Positions 45,570-55,561 of a stretch of 64,000 nucleotides of DNA are shown here, piece by piece. This stretch comes from Eutreptiella sp. 'Long Island Sound 2002' (lineage: Eukaryota; Euglenozoa; Euglenophyceae; Eutreptiales; Eutreptiaceae). Below the pieces are notes generated by a model. That model was not told the DNA's origin. It saw nothing but the letters and a program-made list of their open reading frames with translations, and searched no databases. Position numbers and translations under genes: made by a program. Positions within the stretch are counted from its first letter, which is position 1, and the number at the start of each line of letters is the position of its first letter. The DNA lies in assembly GCA_964036045.1 (NCBI GenBank), contig OZ038380.1, positions 121,972,899 through 122,036,898 of the forward strand, read 5' to 3'.

Positions 45570-48355
45570 ATGGCAAGCCCCGCCAAAAAAACAGCCGAGG
45601 AACAAGAAGATACCGACTATGACCCTGGGACCTCAGGATCGGAGGCTGGGACACCAGAGAGGGGGCGTAAGAAGAAGGAGAAACCAGATCCTGGCTTAAC
45701 TTTGCGTACTGACATCCAGGACCACCTGAAACCAGGTGGGAGGCAGGTGGAGGTTGAGCTGGATAACGTGAGAATCGCCCAGGAGAAGACAAAGGGGCAG
45801 AATGAACGGAAAGATACGAAGTTACTGCAGAAGCGTATTGAGTCACTCGAAGCAGCACCGCCAACAGGCCCATCACACGTCGTTCTCTGGGAAGATAATA
45901 GTATGTTGCCAACCGACTGTTCGCTCTTCTCGTTGCGCGAGCCCTCGCGCATAGACGTGTCTCATATTTGCAGATGGTGATTTTTGGTGTGTATCTGGAC
46001 AGCACAGCGTGGAAGCGATTGCAAAGATTCGGGAGAAGCGACGCACAGCGTGTCTGGATCTGCAGCAGTGGCATACTACATGCATCGCCGATATTCTGAG
46101 GCCTACGACACCGTGGGCCTTCCGTGCAAAGCTGGCGCGACAAGCACAAGGAAGCACACAAGAAGTTGAGCCAATACCGCTGTATGAGGCAGCAGATAAC
46201 CTCATTCGATGTGTTGAAGATCAGCGGCGGCGAGGCCTGGCTGACACGTACAGCAATCTCAAGATCGCCATTGTGGATGCTGTGCAGATGAGTGCCCTGG
46301 TTCCAATCGCTGAACTGAAGCAGCCTGGTCAATTTGTATGTTCATTAATCGTTGCTTCGATGCTGTTCATTGCGCGACGCCTCGCGCATAACGTTGTCAC
46401 TTTCAGGACAAAACGTATAAATTGTGAAAGGATTTTATGACGTTTGCCTACTATGCTGGTCCGGAAGCTGTGAAAGGTCTGCAGAAGTTCCACGACAAAA
46501 GGGAGGAAGTCACGAAGAACGCGCTGAAGAAACTGGACGGGATCCTGTTGCCGAAGTTCTACAAGAAAGTGGCAGAAGTGATGCAGAAGAGAAAACAACC
46601 CTTAAATCCTTGCCGAATTCGATTGACAACATCATCCTTGACCAGTGGGTCTCAATGCATCTGGACCACCCGCACAACGGCCCGTACGTTCGACCTGAGG
46701 TAGGTGTGTACCATCGACGCGACCTGGGTTCCGCTTCTGCATTGGTGCGCTCCACTTTCTCCATTTCTATTCTTTAGCCAAAGACATGCAGACCCGCAAA
46801 GAGGTTGCTGCACTTGGAAGGCCTGCCCCGAAGCTGACTCTTGGTACATGGGGCTATTGGCGGGAACCTGAAGGCAAAAGTCGCGGTCCATGGCCGGCAT
46901 GGAAATCCATGATTCGCGCACCACTGTGGCAGGTGGCAGAGAAGGGCAAACCCGCCTCCCTGAAAATCCTCAACGTCCAAAAGCTCCTGGGTCAAGAGCC
47001 TACCAAGAGCCGTGTGGTCCCCCCAGCTGCTGGCGTTACTGGTAACTTCAAGACAGTGGAACAGCAGGATCCATTACTGTCAAGTCAAACTATCACAATT
47101 AAGGCGACCCCAATTGCAGCGTTGGCCCACCATCCCCCGAGGCGGTTTATTGCGATTGACAAGAACCTGATTGTCATCAACGGCGACATATTTGAACATC
47201 TTGCTCCTGACATGATGTGCCCAGCCTGGCTGTATGAAGAGATGGCGCGTGCCGATACCCTTATCTGCGGCTCTCAAACTGTTGTTGACAACATCCTCGA
47301 CGTGCTGGAGACGGAAACAGATAGGCGTCTCAACGATGATTCCAACGCGTCGCGCATGGCTAACATGTTGCGTGTTCCCATCTTCAGTTGGTCAGTCAAA
47401 CCGAAGCCTGCAGGGGACCCTACAATGTTTGACGTTCGCTGGTTGCTGATTTCGTCACCGGATAGCTGGTCGAGAAAGGTATAATTCCCTCATTACGTTC
47501 GCTCTTTGCGCGAGGCCTCGCGCAATGACTTCTCCCTCATTGCGGATTCTGAATTATCTGACGTTTGGACCTACTCAAGTAGAGGAGATGGATCCTGTTG
47601 AATTTTGCGGTCACCTTCCGATAACGATGGTTATGTAGTATTTCGACACTCACCTCATTTACCTCCAGCAGGATAAGAGCTTCAAGCCCGCGTTTGTGTT
47701 CATTGAACATCAGCCGGATCTGGTGTGCAAGATCGCGTCCATCGAGCCGGATTCTCGCATGTACATTCTTGGTGTTACCTCGGACAATCTCTCGGATTGG
47801 GTCAACAGAGTGCATACTCAGTTGAACCACGAATTGACACAAGGGTCGAGACTGGACGCGTCTGTTGATTGGGACCAGCAGGCCAACTGGTCAAACCGTT
47901 GTATTCCTCTTTGGGTTCGCGATGACAAGGTGGGTTCTGATGTGTTGTCGCTGAAGGAGGAGGAGACTGTTGAGAAAGGGCAAGCTGCAGAAGCACTGGC
48001 CCCTGCAAAGCGGAAGTCTACTGGTGGGGAACCAGTCCCCAAGAAGGAGAAGACTGCCTCCAAGCCTCAGGCAGCGAGGTCGGCTACCGGTGCAGAATCC
48101 GACGAGAGCGATGGTGATGAAGAGGAGGAGAGCGAGGAAGAAGAGGAGGAGGAAGCGCAGGTCTCCCAGGGCAAGGCAGCGAAGAAAGTGGCAGCGAAGC
48201 CGAGGTCCGAGGAAACCAGGGCCGGAGCTCCATTCAAGCAGCCAGCCCGTCAGTCCCAACCAAGAAGCGAGCCCGCAAAGCCACCGCCTAAGGGTAAGAC
48301 GTCCGTTGCTAAGGCATTGGGTTCTAAGATGCAAACTGTTCCGAAGAAAAAGTAA
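45570..48355 (+). CDS. gene 2 of the DNA element: five-exon gene, ParB-like GQHS motif, acidic/basic C-terminal tail
   Basis: Exons 45570-45900, 45974-46335, 46417-46703, 46778-47478 and 47669-48355 (TAA), with GT-AG introns of 73, 81, 74 and 190 bp and compatible phases; about 788 aa. The ATG at 45570 is the first in frame before a Lys/Glu-rich start. Exon 1 ends in a coiled-coil-like stretch; exon 2 opens with DFWCVSGQHSVEAIAKI, resembling the GQH(R/S) motif of ParB/DGQHR-type domains. Exon 4 has WGYWREPEGKSRGPWPAW. Exon 5 has FVFIEHQPDL, then an acidic Glu/Asp/Ser tract and a Lys/Arg/Pro tail. Exon 3 shows small indels at AAA (46419-46424), TTTT (46433) and near 46590. A DNA-binding accessory transposition protein is inferred; the ParB link is weak. 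Confidence 0.6.
45934..45951. repeat. palindrome copy 6, inside intron 1 of gene 2
   Basis: TGCGCGAGCCCTCGCGCA, one central mismatch, within the 73-bp intron 45901-45973. Confidence 0.8.
46371..46388. repeat. palindrome copy 7, inside intron 2 of gene 2
   Basis: TGCGCGACGCCTCGCGCA, one central mismatch, within the 81-bp intron 46336-46416. Confidence 0.8.
47506..47525. repeat. palindrome copy 8, inside intron 4 of gene 2
   Basis: TTGCGCGAGGCCTCGCGCAA, 20 bp perfect, within the 190-bp intron 47479-47668. Confidence 0.85.
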
Positions 48356-48381
48356 TTTCCTCGCTTGTTCTGATATATTAT

Positions 48382-48397
48382 GCGCGAGGGCTCGCGC
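48382..48397. repeat. palindrome copy 9
   Basis: GCGCGAGGGCTCGCGC, one mismatch, 27 bp after the stop codon of gene 2. Confidence 0.8.
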
Positions 48398-48486
48398 TAT
48401 GCATTCCTCTTCGAGGACCTTTATGCTGTCACCTTGTGCGGGCCATTTTTCTCTGTGATGCATTTTATTGCGCTGATGTGTCGGTG

Positions 48487-48508
48487 TTTGCGCGAGGCCT
48501 CGCGCAAA
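48487..48508. repeat. palindrome copy 10
   Basis: A 22-bp perfect palindrome, TTT + core + AAA, in the 3' non-coding trailer (48356-48828), which otherwise shows no gene. Confidence 0.85.
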
Positions 48509-48828
48509 GAAGGGGTGCCAAAAAATGCCTCATGTGGTGCAGCGTGCAACATGGTTTTCGAAAACTGGTTCTCCAAAAGATTGGAAGCTCATGGGTGTTT
48601 TTGTTGCAAAGCAGAAGTGGTATAGGAAACAAAAAGTCGTGGTTTTCCGAAAAAGAACTTCATTTTGGTGGAAATAAATCATTCTCCCGGGCAGTCGGTT
48701 TTGTTGAAAAAAAACGGAAATCGACCAGTTAATTGCTTTTCACACGATTTTTGGTTCTTGTGTTTTAGGTCCCCCCCAAAAGGACTTTTTTTTCGCAGTG
48801 CCGTGGAGAGGCAGTTTTGGGCGCTTTC

Positions 48829-48854
48829 TGACCATGCAACTTGAGCCGCCTAAG
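48829..48854 (-). repeat. right terminal inverted repeat (26 bp)
   Basis: TGACCATGCAACTTGAGCCG... ending CCTAAG; reverse complement of 42460-42485 with one difference. Confidence 0.85.
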
Positions 48855-48859
48855 CCTTT
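48855..48859 (+). repeat. 5-bp target-site duplication CCTTT, right
   Basis: Same five bases as 42455-42459. Confidence 0.7.
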
Positions 48860-49590
48860 GGAGGGTTCTGCAGGCATACCACGATTTACCCCGACCGTCT
48901 GCTTTGTCCCCCCATCGCATCTTATTCCGGCGAGTTCGAGTTTCACGTACTCTCCCGTGGATGAACCATGTTAATGTGGCAAAGGAGGCCAATGCCATGA
49001 TGTCTGAAGCCCACGACATGGCCAAGAAAGGGTGTGATGCTATGGTGGCGGAACATGCGAAGAGGGGCAAGTATTTCCAATCCAGAGAAGTTCACGAATA
49101 TCGGCTCAAGGACACCGTGTGGGTGGGACAGCACCACAAGGACGTCTTGTCCCGGCACCGGCAGCAATCATGGTAGATACCGGGTGTCATATTGCGGAAA
49201 ACCGCGCAAGATGTGGATCAGACCCAAGTGGGGGACAACAAGACGGTGGGGCGTGATCACACGCAGTTGCTCCCGCTGGGACCGGATCATCATGGCCATG
49301 CCCTCACCTCTGAGTTCACCGCGGACGCCTCCGACTCCGACAACGACTTGGAGGAGGACAAGTACACCGCTGAGCGCAGCCTCTCGGACAAGCCGGATCC
49401 CAGCACACCGGGAAGACGGCTATACAAGGTCCGATGGAAGGGTTTCACTGCATGGAGGGACTGGTGGGAACCTCCAAGCAGCTTTGTGCCGCGATACACG
49501 TCCGTGTGGTTGGACTATTTCAAAGCCAAGAAAATCAAGTTGGATGTCAAAGATGTGCTGGTTCACTTGGTCATGGGCGACCGAGATTGA
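48860..49590 (+). pseudogene. pol: integrase C-terminal region and chromodomain
   Basis: Resumes the interrupted integrase: WRVLQAYHDLPRP, LSPHRILFRR (the SPxxILF block), a long helix and HEYRLKDTVWVGQHH (SH3-like GD.V.V element). A stop at 49174 and frame changes follow. Frame 1 from 49192 to 49590 ends with a chromodomain: RLYKVRWKGFTAWRDWWEPPSSF, then a Trp/Tyr helix. Chromodomains at the integrase end direct insertion to histone-marked chromatin in chromoviruses. Frame ends at TGA 49588. Confidence 0.8.
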
Positions 49591-51164
49591 GGCGATCATG
49601 CCTTACGCATATCTTTGTGCACCCACATATTTGCATTACATTTCTTTGCCGTAGTGATGCCCGTGCCAAGGCTCGGAACCTCCGAAGTACCCCCCAACCC
49701 AATTCTACTGACATGAGACGGGCATTTGGAAACAAGATCAGTCTTGGGTTGCGTTCATATTTTTTGTGTGCACAATTGGTCACCGCCTGCTCAGGAGATT
49801 CCCACGGAACCATGGTTATCATGATAATTTCTTATTGTTTTATGGTGGAGCCTTTGGTAAGTGGATCGACGGGAGCGACACCCCAGCTTTACGGGATCGT
49901 TCGTGGACTTCTAGGTTAGAATTCCAGAGTCTACAGCGGATATGAAGTTGATATTTATTGGTTTTGATCTCCTCAGCATCCTTGCTTTGTTGCTTTTTTT
50001 TTGCAATTTTGTGGAGCCATGGCACCTATTTTGAGGTTGCCGGATGCAACAGGGAGCACCGGATGTGCTACATCCCCCCCCAACTACTACTTCGATTTTT
50101 AGCACACCACGTTCTATTTTTAGAACACTTGCAGTATTTTAGTAGCATAATTTCCGTTTTCAGATCACCAGCATACCGGCCCCGTTTTGCGTTATGTCTG
50201 AATCTGCGGGTCAGAAAAGCTGTTGCCGTCGCATTGGTGAGGTCCGTTTTCCTCCAGGGTCCCTTAATTACGAGATTCCAGTTTTTCGCGTGTGCTTTTT
50301 TTAGTAACAAATGATACCATTTTCGTTGAAAACACTTTTTCCTGATTTCTCCACATTTTGAGCACCTAGGGCCCATCCGCTTGAATCCACGACCATTTTT
50401 CTGCAGGCTGGACGCCATGGCTACGTCCGTTCGAGCACATCCTGCTACTGGAGCCCGGTTCGGAACGGGGGACCAAAGAAAGAAAAAACATTCTCTTCGG
50501 AAAAACGTTTTCCAACATTAAAAAAAAAATTTGATGTTATTTTCGTGTACGCTTGTCATGGTCCAGTTTCATCTCCCTCCCACGAGTACCAAAGTCTCAT
50601 GGAGGTGATCCAAAACTCTCATGTCTCTTGTTGGGAGTGCGGGTCATGACAGTGATTACTGCTGTGCTTCCCGAGCATCATATACCTGTTTGTGGTCTTT
50701 TATGGAGACTAGTCGACGACGTTGCTTTGTGTCTATCTTTGATCCGCTGAGCCTATGCCTTTGGGTTTCGTGGTGACTGGAGGGACTGCATTCTCTTGCG
50801 TTCCTATCCTACCTCCCCTCAATTACGTGGGCGGGTGGCCACAGTGTATGTTGTACCCTCCCACGCTGAGGTGATTGCAAAGGGAGCAATCGGGATCCTC
50901 CCGTTGTCTTTATGTTTCTCCGAGCAGGTGACAATGCTCTTGGAAGGGGGGTGAAGCCGGTTCGGATCCCATTTTGCTGCACTCTATCCTACACTTCACC
51001 GATTTCAGCGATTTCAGCAGTTTTTCGGGTATACATTCAGGGGAATTCCGAAATTTTATTATTTATAAGTCACAGGATGGCGAATTTATATTTCTAGTTC
51101 AGACCAGGCCTCCTGCGTGTGCGCGCGCCCTTCTCGTGTTTCTGTCGGCGTGCGTGTGATCTGT
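49591..51164 (+). other. non-coding sequence after the chromodomain
   Basis: No gene supported. Bases 50010-50440 match 24930-25400 (retroelement 3' region, TTTTTAGAA/TTTTTAGTAAC motifs). The rest shows no recognised repeat. Confidence 0.5.
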
Positions 51165-51510
51165 GTTCTTTAATGCGGGCCGATCGTCTGAACATTCTTC
51201 CCAACGGGTGCTAATAGTGTCAGTTCTATCCTGTTACAAAATTGGAAGCGAAAAGGAAGGAGCGGCAACTCCACTGGATGATAAAAGGCCCGGAGTTAAG
51301 GATCTGGCTAAACCCTGATGTGGTGCCTCCGCCCCAACCGGCTGTCGTCCTTGGGTGCATCACTGCACTTGGGAGGAGACTGGTGTACGTTAATGGGCGC
51401 ATCTGCTTCGGCAGTGCCACGCCTACGTGCATGGGGGAAGACGAGTCCCTTGAAGCTGGAGGAGCCCTAGTGGAAGTGAAGTGGAAGTGGATGTGGCTGG
51501 GGTAGGCACA
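51165..51510 (+). repeat. LTR fragment, same orientation
   Basis: Similar to 6600-6915 and 26370-26680 of the two LTR copies (shared GGCCCGGA(A/G)TT, GTGGTGCCTCCGCCC, CATCTGCTTCGG). No PBS or LTR ends here. Bases 51511-51717 show nothing recognisable. Confidence 0.65.
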
Positions 51511-51717
51511 CCAGAACAGAAGAAAGTAACTCGGTCATTGCTCCACAAGGCAAAGCAATTCCTCAATCCTTGGCTCATCATTTGTTTGCTTTGCATGTGT
51601 CATGCCAACCTGATCTCCCATGGAATCAAAGAGGGTCAATGTTTGGTGATTGTGTGTGTTGAACATGTTGTGTACACGTGCAATGGGTGAAAATGCTGAA
51701 GGTGGTGAATTGCACTT

Positions 51718-52385
51718 ATGTCCTGGTTGTTAACCTCTCATTTGCCATCTTACTCCGATGACTGTCGGTGAATTCATATCATTCGTCAATCATGGTTGGT
51801 GATCCACTATCCTTCTCTTGGCAGCAAGCAATAGGGCATGAGTTCACTTAATTTGGCAATTGGATCTAGGGACAATCGTCGGTCAAGGTTGGGGATTCTC
51901 ACTCCGTGTGCATGAATGCTCTCCTGGGTCATGGCTAGGCGAAACTCTCCCTCCATATGCATGCTTGCAGAATGCGGCTTTGGCGAGGTTCTCTCCCGGG
52001 CCCTGGATTGGCTAGGCTCTCCCTCCTGGGGCATGGATTGATTAGGTTCTCCCTCCTGGGCCCTGGATTGGTTAGGTTCTCTCTCCGGGCATGGATTGGG
52101 GTGGGACCAGCTCTCTGGAGGCCTGGATTGGGGCGGGACCATCTTTTTTTCGAGGCAGAACTACTTCTCTTTGGGACGCAACAATCTCACATGGATGTGC
52201 TCTCATTGGACCCAGGATACCTCTCTTTGTGCACTCACTCTGCGGGCCGGGTCTAGGTCTCTACATGTGACCCGGGGCATCCGCTTATCCAATCTCCTTA
52301 CCCAATCTCTCTCCAAATAGCATGCATTGAATTGGTTCGGTGTCACACGAGCATGCAAATAGGCAATATAGATTTCACATGTTCC
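51718..52385 (+). repeat. dispersed repeat module R1, copy 2
   Basis: Direct match to 4410-5040, with an expanded tract of CTCTCCCTCCTGGG...GGATTG units (51995-52130). Confidence 0.65.
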
Positions 52386-52439
52386 CACCTCTCACCAAAA
52401 TGTGTGGTGAAAGGTGGTGAAAGGTCGTGAGCGAAGTAG

Positions 52440-53165
52440 TGTTCAAAGTGAGCACCTAGGGTGTCATCGATACTGTTAATTAAGTGTATAGCAACACACA
52501 AAGAAGAGCATACAAAACACAAAGGCATCATTGGACTCCACGCATGCTTGGAGACACATGGCCCATCCTTACTGTTGCCCACAAGACAGTAAAATGGAGT
52601 AAACAACATGGGTTCCAAACATAAGGAATGCTGTCACCGTTGATTAACGATGACACCATGGCCTCCATGAACACAAAGTACGGCATGGCCACATACATGA
52701 CGTGCCCACCCTTCTGAGTCACCAATGTGCGCATATGAAGAACTTGCAATGAGGATCACTAAATATGAGTCCAGAGAGTGACCTCACGGCAATGGCAAAC
52801 ACTACATGACCTCTGGCATGTGTGACATATATATTGTCATGATGGCAATGCCTCGGTACTTCATACCGGACGTCACTTGCCTGTCGCTCTGCAATATCAT
52901 ACACCATGGCAAGCAAGTGAATAGGCTTGGCGGGTTTACTTGCTGCTTGCAAAAAAGACAGCAAGAAGGGCTAGCCCACCAAACCTCACATGTTTAGTGT
53001 ATGCTACATACCATTTGCTGGGCTGCCCCGGCTAGAGTGTCGCGAACAAAAGACATGAGTAGAGAAGCCAACACACAACATATGTCTCATGCCCTCACAT
53101 CCTTGGGGATGCCACTCGGTCCCATCACTTGGTGCCTAAATTGCTTGGGACCTGATGACATAGAC
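52440..53165 (-). repeat. dispersed repeat module R2, copy 2 (inverted)
   Basis: Reverse complement of 5086-5830. It follows R1 directly, as in copy 1, but in the opposite sense. Confidence 0.65.
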
Positions 53166-53197
53166 AAATACTTTACCCACCTTTCACCGCAGGAAAT

Positions 53198-53343
53198 AGT
53201 GAAAGTACCCATTCAGCTATGAAGAAAAACGTCTTATATGGTGAAAACCTAGTACTTTCACTGGTTCATACATTTTGCAGCACACAGTGCATCGCCGCGG
53301 CGAGGCGCGCGGTGACGTAGAATAGCGCACCGAGTGAAAGTAC
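53198..53343. repeat. AGTGAAAGTAC 11-mer, three copies (two direct, one inverted)
   Basis: At 53198-53208 (+), 53252-53262 (-) and 53333-53343 (+). The first two form an 11-bp inverted repeat with a 43-bp loop. It may mark a small transposon end. Confidence 0.45.
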
Positions 53344-54228
53344 CGAGTTGAACCTTGAAAATATCCTGTGAACTGATGTAGTTTGTGTTGAAGTGTTGGG
53401 AAATCGTTGAATTAGGCACAAACAGAAGCATTTGACGCCCTTACCACCTTAACTGGCACGTAGCGTCTTCAATTGTGAAAATGGTTTGTGGGGCTGCACA
53501 CACACGGTCTTGATGGGTCAAACTAGCTTTGGTCCCATTTATTCATGAACACCCACATGTGGAAGATAGCGCATGACAGGAATGGTGTTCTTTGGTGGTA
53601 TTATGTGCCCATGACCGGTCCTACACGTTGTGCAGCCATTGACTCAGAACCAGAAATGGTCACCCGCTACAAATTTGCTTGTCGAGGTCATGTTGATATC
53701 ACAGCTGATTCGGATCAGGAAGGGAATGTCAGCGTGTACCTCCGGTTCACTTTGTTTGCCACCTTCCTCGGGCATTACTCTTGCTCAAGATGCGCACGCA
53801 TTGCACGCTTGTGTTGATCTGCCCCTGAGCAAACAGACCGCAACGACCATGAACATCGTCCCGCAAAGCTCGCATGCAAGTGAGAGTAGTGGTACAGCGC
53901 GTGGCGGGGGTCCCGGAAGTGGCGGCCCCGGCAGTGGTGCTCCCGGTGGTGGAGGTTTCCAAGGCGGTGCTGATCCGCATGTCGGTATTATTTATGTTGT
54001 GCAGTAGGAAGTGAACGGTGAGCCGTAATGGGGCGTGCCGCATGTGAGTCGCAGTAAGCCGCATGCCATATTTTGCACGTTGCTTCGGTCTACCAGTTGG
54101 GGTTGCTCTTCGGCACGGCTTCGTTGCCCTCGTTTGGAGGAATATGTGTGCTCATGGGTGTAGCACTGCATGGGCTATGCATGCTTTGATGCACCATATG
54201 CCCCAAGTTATTATTGCCCTTCCATTTT
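53344..54228 (+). other. weak open frames, no gene recognised
   Basis: 53545-53817 reads a protein-like stretch (DRNGVLWWYYVPMTG, TRYKFACRGHVDI), and 53630-54007 a Gly-rich end. Neither matches a family I know. Could be a remnant of the adjacent element. Confidence 0.25.
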
Positions 54229-55306
54229 TCACCGGATGTGTTTGTTTTTACGCTGTTGGACACCGCTTGTTCGAGTGTGCAATTTCCTTCTTGCACCTGC
54301 TTGTAGCGGTTGTACGCGTTCGTTGGTGGTTGTGGTATAGAGGTTTTTCAGCAACATGTACATATCAGCAAAAGCTTTTTTGGGATGCGGACCAACACGC
54401 AGTAGTTCAGCAATCTTGTCCCAATGCGCCAACATGTTTCAAAGCTCCTCCCCATCCGGTGCACCTTTGCCGGCCAAAACCACCCCTGTTTTACTGCGGC
54501 AAAGGAGAGTTGCCAACTTTTTGCGTCTCGCAGGGTTCAACAAACGTGAGCGCTTGCCAATCTGTCTATCCAGCTCAACAGTATGCTCAACATCAGTGTC
54601 TTTACACACTCCCTCACACCCAGTGGCTTGTATACCCAAAAAGATGATGCAGCCGACGTGAGTCCCCACCCGTCTTCAAAATGCAATCTACCCAACATCC
54701 CTGAATCTTTATCGTTTGATAGTCATGAATCCATTGCAAGTAGCGCAAATTCTCTGCAAAGAGACTTTCTAAGACAGCCTCTTGGCACTCGCCACATAGT
54801 GCAATGTTAACCGTCCAGTTATACCCAATGGATGTCGCTAGCCCCTCAAGTTCTGCGAAACCCACCACCAATGAACACCATGGAGGCGACCCACATGGGA
54901 AGCCGTCACCACGTACAATCAATGTGAGGGACGGCTTTTCCTTCTCGAGATGCAAACTGTCCATAATATCCGGCTGTGTGGCAATGTACTTCAGGAAGCT
55001 TGCTATCTTCCACTCAACACCTACGTACTCCCCATATGTGACTACACGTAGCTTCTGATACTCGCAATGGCGCTGCCATGCATTGTGCATGGCCCAATGT
55101 GACCGTAATGGACTTGTCCACCCGCCCCCAAGGATCTGTTCCGCTGCCTTGCTTTCTTCTTGGGCCCATGTAATCAATTCTTTGTATCGCCTCTTTGGAA
55201 TGTGGAGGTCCACCACCAACCTCACAGCCTCTTCTGCTGTCAAAAAACCTCGTAAACTCTCCCGCTGAGCCCGCTTGAATCTCGGTAATTGCCTAATATC
55301 ACGCAT
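54229..55306 (-). pseudogene. uncharacterised transposon-type protein, broken by one frameshift and one stop
   Basis: Minus strand from ATG 55306: helical start (AQRESLRGFLTAEEAVRLVV), LTLIVRGDGFPCG, then NIALCGECQEAVLESLFAEN and CWVDCILKTGGDSRRLHHLFG. The pattern (R/S)GDG... followed by ...GGD.+.L...G resembles uncharacterised transposon-associated proteins of animals and algae that I recall but cannot name with certainty; it recalls DDE-type Asp positions. After a frame change near 54640 coding continues (LLNPARRKKLATLL, KKAFADMYMLLKNLY), across a TGA at about 54439, to 54229. I saw no clear terminal repeats. Confidence 0.45.
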
Positions 55307-55561
55307 CTCCCCATTGAAAAGTCAACGGCCATGGGGACGTTTCGCCGACAAGCCCGCAAGAGCTTCCTGGCAATCCGCGTTTCCTATATGGTGCGAACCA
55401 TATTGTTGTTTCAAAAGGTTTAAAAGCAAGGTAGCCATAGTTTTCTACTGATGATGCTACAATGCAAGGGTAAACCGTGGTGACAAAACACCCCACCTTA
55501 ATCTTTCACCGGTGCACCATGGTGAAAATACCAATATGAACCGGTTCAACTGGCGCACTGG
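55307..55561. other. spacer, no gene recognised
   Basis: 255 bp between the minus-strand transposon gene and the LINE start; contains GGTGAAAATACC and other short inverted motifs but no defined element end. Confidence 0.35.

Larger units (their letters stand above)
42460..48854 (+). mobile_element. 6,395-bp two-gene DNA element with terminal inverted repeats
   Basis: Ends are a 26-bp inverted repeat (25/26 matching), flanked by CCTTT on both sides. Removing the element and one CCTTT joins the two halves of the host integrase gene in frame, which fixes the borders independently. Contents: a non-coding leader with three palindromes, gene 1 (transposase-like, 43349-45334), a spacer with two palindromes, gene 2 (five exons, 45570-48355) and a trailer with two palindromes. 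Features such as DENIHYR...HAYKFCVT in gene 1 do not match a superfamily I can name. A cut-and-paste mechanism is inferred from the inverted repeats and target duplication. Confidence 0.8.
33230..49590 (+). mobile_element. Ty3-type chromodomain LTR retrotransposon, internal region (with a 6.4-kb insertion)
   Basis: Order: PBS, two gag-like regions, zinc knuckle, aspartic protease, a DIRS-like RNase H segment, RT, RNase H, integrase, chromodomain. Integrase before chromodomain and after RT places it with Ty3/Metaviridae chromoviruses. Its coding is interrupted by a DNA element at 42460-48854. Many frame changes and stops make it inactive as read. Confidence 0.8.

Noticed and set aside
42655-48508. 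CRISPR-like array from the ten similar short repeats
   Set aside because: Spacing is irregular (tens to over 2,000 bp), repeats are perfect palindromes, and exons lie between them; the genome is eukaryotic.
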